A DNA stretch of 64,000 bases from Paracidovorax cattleyae (GTDB lineage: Bacteria; Pseudomonadota; Gammaproteobacteria; Burkholderiales; Burkholderiaceae_C), in contig NZ_FNJL01000013.1 in assembly GCF_900104515.1 (NCBI RefSeq), forward strand, positions 62,001 to 126,000, read 5' to 3'. The notes beneath the pieces are model-generated. The model saw nothing but the letters and a program-made list of their open reading frames with translations. It had not been told where the DNA came from and searched no databases. Shown in pieces: positions 61,927 to 64,000 of the stretch (position 1 is the first letter of the stretch; each line of letters starts with the position of its first letter). A program made the translations under genes and the position numbers.

Positions 61927-62553
61927 TTGCTGTCGATCATACAAGCCGCAGGCTGGCCGATCTGGCCCCTGATAGCCTGCTCCATCCTGGCGCTGGCACT
62001 GGTGGCGGAGCGCTTCGTCGCCCTGAAAACCGCCAAGGTCGCCCCCCCGAAGCTGCTGGACGAGGCCATCTCCGTGTCCTCCCGCGGACTGCCCACGCCC
62101 GATGTCGTGAACCAGCTGTCGCAGAACTCCGCCCTGGGCGAGGTCCTCGCCAGCGGACTGCGCACGCTCAACAGCCACCCCCAGAGCAGCGAGGCGGACG
62201 TCCGCGCCGCGATGGAGGGCACGGGCCGGGCCGTGGCCCAGCGGCTCGAGAAGTACCTCAACGCCCTGGCCACCATCGCTTCGGCCGCCCCGCTGCTGGG
62301 CCTGCTCGGCACCGTGATCGGCATGATCGAGATCTTCGGCTCGCAGGGGTCGTCCGCCACGGGCCAGGGCAATCCCGCCCAGCTGGCGCACGGGATCTCC
62401 ATCGCGCTCTACAACACGGCCTTCGGGCTGATCGTCGCGATCCCGACGCTGATCTTCTGGCGGTATTTCCGCAGCCGCGTGGACGCCTACCTGCTTACGC
62501 TCGAACTCGCCTCCGAGCAATTCGTCCGCCACCTTCTGCGCCTGCGCAAGTGA
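61927..62553 (+). CDS. exbB: ExbB/TolQ-type proton channel subunit
   Basis: 208 residues with three membrane segments (about 8-28, 115-135, 158-180). The MotA/TolQ/ExbB block [20 protein letters not shown] is intact. With ExbD it uses the proton gradient to energise TonB or Tol. The start is TTG after GGAGAGAGAA. Its stop overlaps the possible GTG start of exbD. Confidence 0.92.
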   Translation: MLSIIQAAGWPIWPLIACSILALALVAERFVALKTAKVAPPKLLDEAISVSSRGLPTPDVVNQLSQNSALGEVLASGLRTLNSHPQSSEADVRAAMEGTGRAVAQRLEKYLNALATIASAAPLLGLLGTVIGMIEIFGSQGSSATGQGNPAQLAHGISIALYNTAFGLIVAIPTLIFWRYFRSRVDAYLLTLELASEQFVRHLLRLRK

Positions 62554-62561
62554 GCGGCGCC

Positions 62562-62987
62562 ATGAATTTCCGTCCCCGCCCCAAGGAAGAGCCGGAGATC
62601 AACCTGATCCCGTTCATCGACGTGCTGCTCGTGATCCTCATCTTCCTGATGCTCTCGACCACTTACAGCAAGTTCACCGAACTGCAGCTCACGCTGCCGG
62701 TGGCGGATGCCGAGCAGCAGCGCGACCATCCCAAGGAAGTGATCGTCGCGGTGGCCGCAGACGGGCGCTATGCCGTCAACAAGGCCGCCGTGGAAGGCAA
62801 GGGTGTGGAAGCGATCGCGCAGGCCCTCGGGGCCGCAGCGCAGGCCGGGCGCGACAGCGTGGTGATCATCAGCGCCGACGCCAGCGCCCCCCACCAGGCC
62901 GTGATTTCCGTGATGGAAGCCGCGCGCCGCGTGGGCCTGTCACAGATCACCTTCGCCACGCAATCGTCCGCCAGCGCGGGCCGCTGA
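62562..62987 (+). CDS. exbD: ExbD/TolR-type proton channel subunit
   Basis: 141 residues with one membrane segment ([20 protein letters not shown]), carrying the conserved Asp of the family in IPFIDVLLV, the proton-binding residue. A periplasmic domain follows. A GTG at 62550 would overlap the exbB stop and add four residues; ATG 62562 fits the family start better. A five-base gap separates it from lpxK. Confidence 0.92.
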   Translation: MNFRPRPKEEPEINLIPFIDVLLVILIFLMLSTTYSKFTELQLTLPVADAEQQRDHPKEVIVAVAADGRYAVNKAAVEGKGVEAIAQALGAAAQAGRDSVVIISADASAPHQAVISVMEAARRVGLSQITFATQSSASAGR

Positions 62988-62992
62988 CCCGC

Positions 62993-63994
62993 ATGGCGCA
63001 GGGGCTGCAGGAGGCCTGGCGCCATCGTGGCGCCATTGCCTGGCTGCTGGCGCCGGTCTCCCTTCTCTACTGCGCACTGGCCGGCATGCGCCGGCTGCTC
63101 TATGTGCGGGGCATCCTGCGTGCGGAGCGCATGCCGGTGCCAGTGGTCGTGGTGGGCAACGTGGTGGCCGGCGGCGCCGGCAAGACTCCCGTGACTTTGG
63201 CCATCGTGCGCGCGCTGCGGCAGCGCGGCTGGCGCCCGGGCGTGGTGTCCCGCGGCTACGGGCGCAGCACCTCCGACTGCCGCGAGGTGCTGTCGGACAG
63301 CAGTGCCACCGAATCCGGGGACGAGCCCCTGCTGATCGCACGCTCCACCGGCGTGCCGGTATTCGTCGCGCCACGGCGCGCGCAGGCGGCCCGCGCCCTG
63401 CTGGAACGCCATCCGCAGACCGACGTGATCATCTGCGACGACGGGCTCCAGCACTGGGCGCTGGCGCGGGATGTGGAACTGTGCGTGTTCAGCGAGGAAG
63501 GCATCGGCAACGGATGGCTGCTGCCCGCCGGCCCGCTGCGCGAGCGCTGGCCGCGGCACGTGGATGCCGTGCTGCATGCAGGGGCCGCTCCCGAGGGGGC
63601 CGAGGGCGCGCCCATGGGTGTTTTTGCCCTGCAGAGATTGCTCGCCCCCCATGCGGTGGACGCCACCGGAGGCACGACACCGCTGCCGCATCTGCGCGGG
63701 ATACCGGTGCATGCCGTGGCCGCGATCGCCCGGCCCGCCGCATTCTTCGCCATGCTGCGCGACCAGGGGCTGAACCTGGCGAAGGCGACCGCCCTGCCCG
63801 ACCATGCCGATTTCGCGGATTGGCGCCCGGCCACGCCAGCCGGCATGCCGCTGGTCTGCACCGAAAAGGACGCCGCCAAGCTCTGGCGCACGCACCCGCA
63901 GGCGCTGGCGGTGCCGCTCGTGGTGGACATCGCGCCGGCCTTCTTCGACCGGCTGCACGCACGGCTGCAGGCGCTGCGCCAGCCCTCGCTATGA
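62993..63994 (+). CDS. lpxK: Tetraacyldisaccharide 4'-kinase
   Basis: 333 residues. Phosphorylates the lipid A disaccharide at 4', at the inner membrane. The Walker [18 protein letters not shown], the SRGYGR block and [13 protein letters not shown] (Asp-Asp-Gly-Leu-Gln-His) are characteristic. An N-terminal hydrophobic segment ([21 protein letters not shown]) anchors it. The exbB-exbD-lpxK order is common in beta-proteobacteria. It ends at the right edge of the window with ATGA, where the next gene may begin. Confidence 0.95.
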   Translation: MAQGLQEAWRHRGAIAWLLAPVSLLYCALAGMRRLLYVRGILRAERMPVPVVVVGNVVAGGAGKTPVTLAIVRALRQRGWRPGVVSRGYGRSTSDCREVLSDSSATESGDEPLLIARSTGVPVFVAPRRAQAARALLERHPQTDVIICDDGLQHWALARDVELCVFSEEGIGNGWLLPAGPLRERWPRHVDAVLHAGAAPEGAEGAPMGVFALQRLLAPHAVDATGGTTPLPHLRGIPVHAVAAIARPAAFFAMLRDQGLNLAKATALPDHADFADWRPATPAGMPLVCTEKDAAKLWRTHPQALAVPLVVDIAPAFFDRLHARLQALRQPSL

Positions 63995-64000
63995 TCGGGC

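Noticed and set aside
63991-64000. Start of a further gene after lpxK (ATGATCGGGC)
   Set aside because: The ATGA overlap is suggestive, but only ten bases remain in the window, too few to support a gene.

Overview
The window is a high-GC chromosomal segment with the gene content and order of a betaproteobacterium of the Comamonadaceae, most like Acidovorax (inference from protein character and from neighbourhoods such as exbB-exbD-lpxK, carA-carB-greA, rlmE-ftsH-folP-glmM and orphan Bug binding proteins; no database search was possible). I see no rRNA, tRNA, CRISPR array, insertion sequence or prophage. About 60 genes or gene remnants are supported.

Layout. 0-4 kb: end of an unidentified gene, then a phosphate-linked block on the minus strand (olsB, ppk1, sixA) with a near-consensus Pho box just upstream of ppk1. 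4-6.3 kb: a PAS-PAS-GGDEF-EAL c-di-GMP enzyme. 6.3-18.5 kb: housekeeping genes (glmM, folP, ftsH with a sigma-32-like promoter, rlmE, divergent yhbY, a glycosyltransferase-like gene, a DUF4149-type gene, greA, carB, carA). 18.7-22.4 kb: an EF-hand protein, an amino-acid permease and an orphan ATP-grasp enzyme. 22.8-29.2 kb: valine/isobutyrate catabolism (LysR regulator, mmsA, acyl-CoA dehydrogenase, mmsB) with MOSC and TfoX-like genes inserted. 29.3-32.2 kb: a SodC-like lipoprotein coupled to a TonB-dependent receptor. 32.3-43.6 kb: a complete-looking oxidative hexuronate/aldarate cluster (udh, lactonase, TRAP transporter, garD, kdgD, GntR/FadR regulator, two Bug binding proteins) with repeated operator-like palindromes and one frameshifted SMP-30 gene. 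43.6-47.1 kb: an outer-membrane protein followed by a translationally coupled ECF sigma / anti-sigma / subtilase-lipoprotein operon. 47.1-53.4 kb: a patchwork in which intact genes (hypothetical, alcohol dehydrogenase/LysR pair, molybdopterin-domain protein, H-NS) sit between three decayed genes (membrane protein, chemotaxis receptor, response regulator). 53.4-64 kb: MFS transporter, MarR regulator with two perfect palindromes, thioesterase, NmrA-like protein, icd, a small Lys/Ala-rich exported protein, DUF192 protein, sodB, xseA, exbB-exbD-lpxK.

The most system-like observation is the 44.4-47.1 kb operon. The anti-sigma ectodomain and the N-terminal region of the co-encoded lipoprotein subtilase both end in a pattern typical of subtilisin propeptides, and the subtilase appears to lack the usual oxyanion-hole Asn. 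This suggests an envelope sensing module rather than a plain secreted protease (inference). Other points worth checking are the ppk1 Pho box (which also argues for a shorter Ppk start), the unusual Zn-ligand substitution in the SodC-like protein, the terminator placed inside the TRAP operon, and a (GC)n-associated frameshift in the exported SMP-30 gene.
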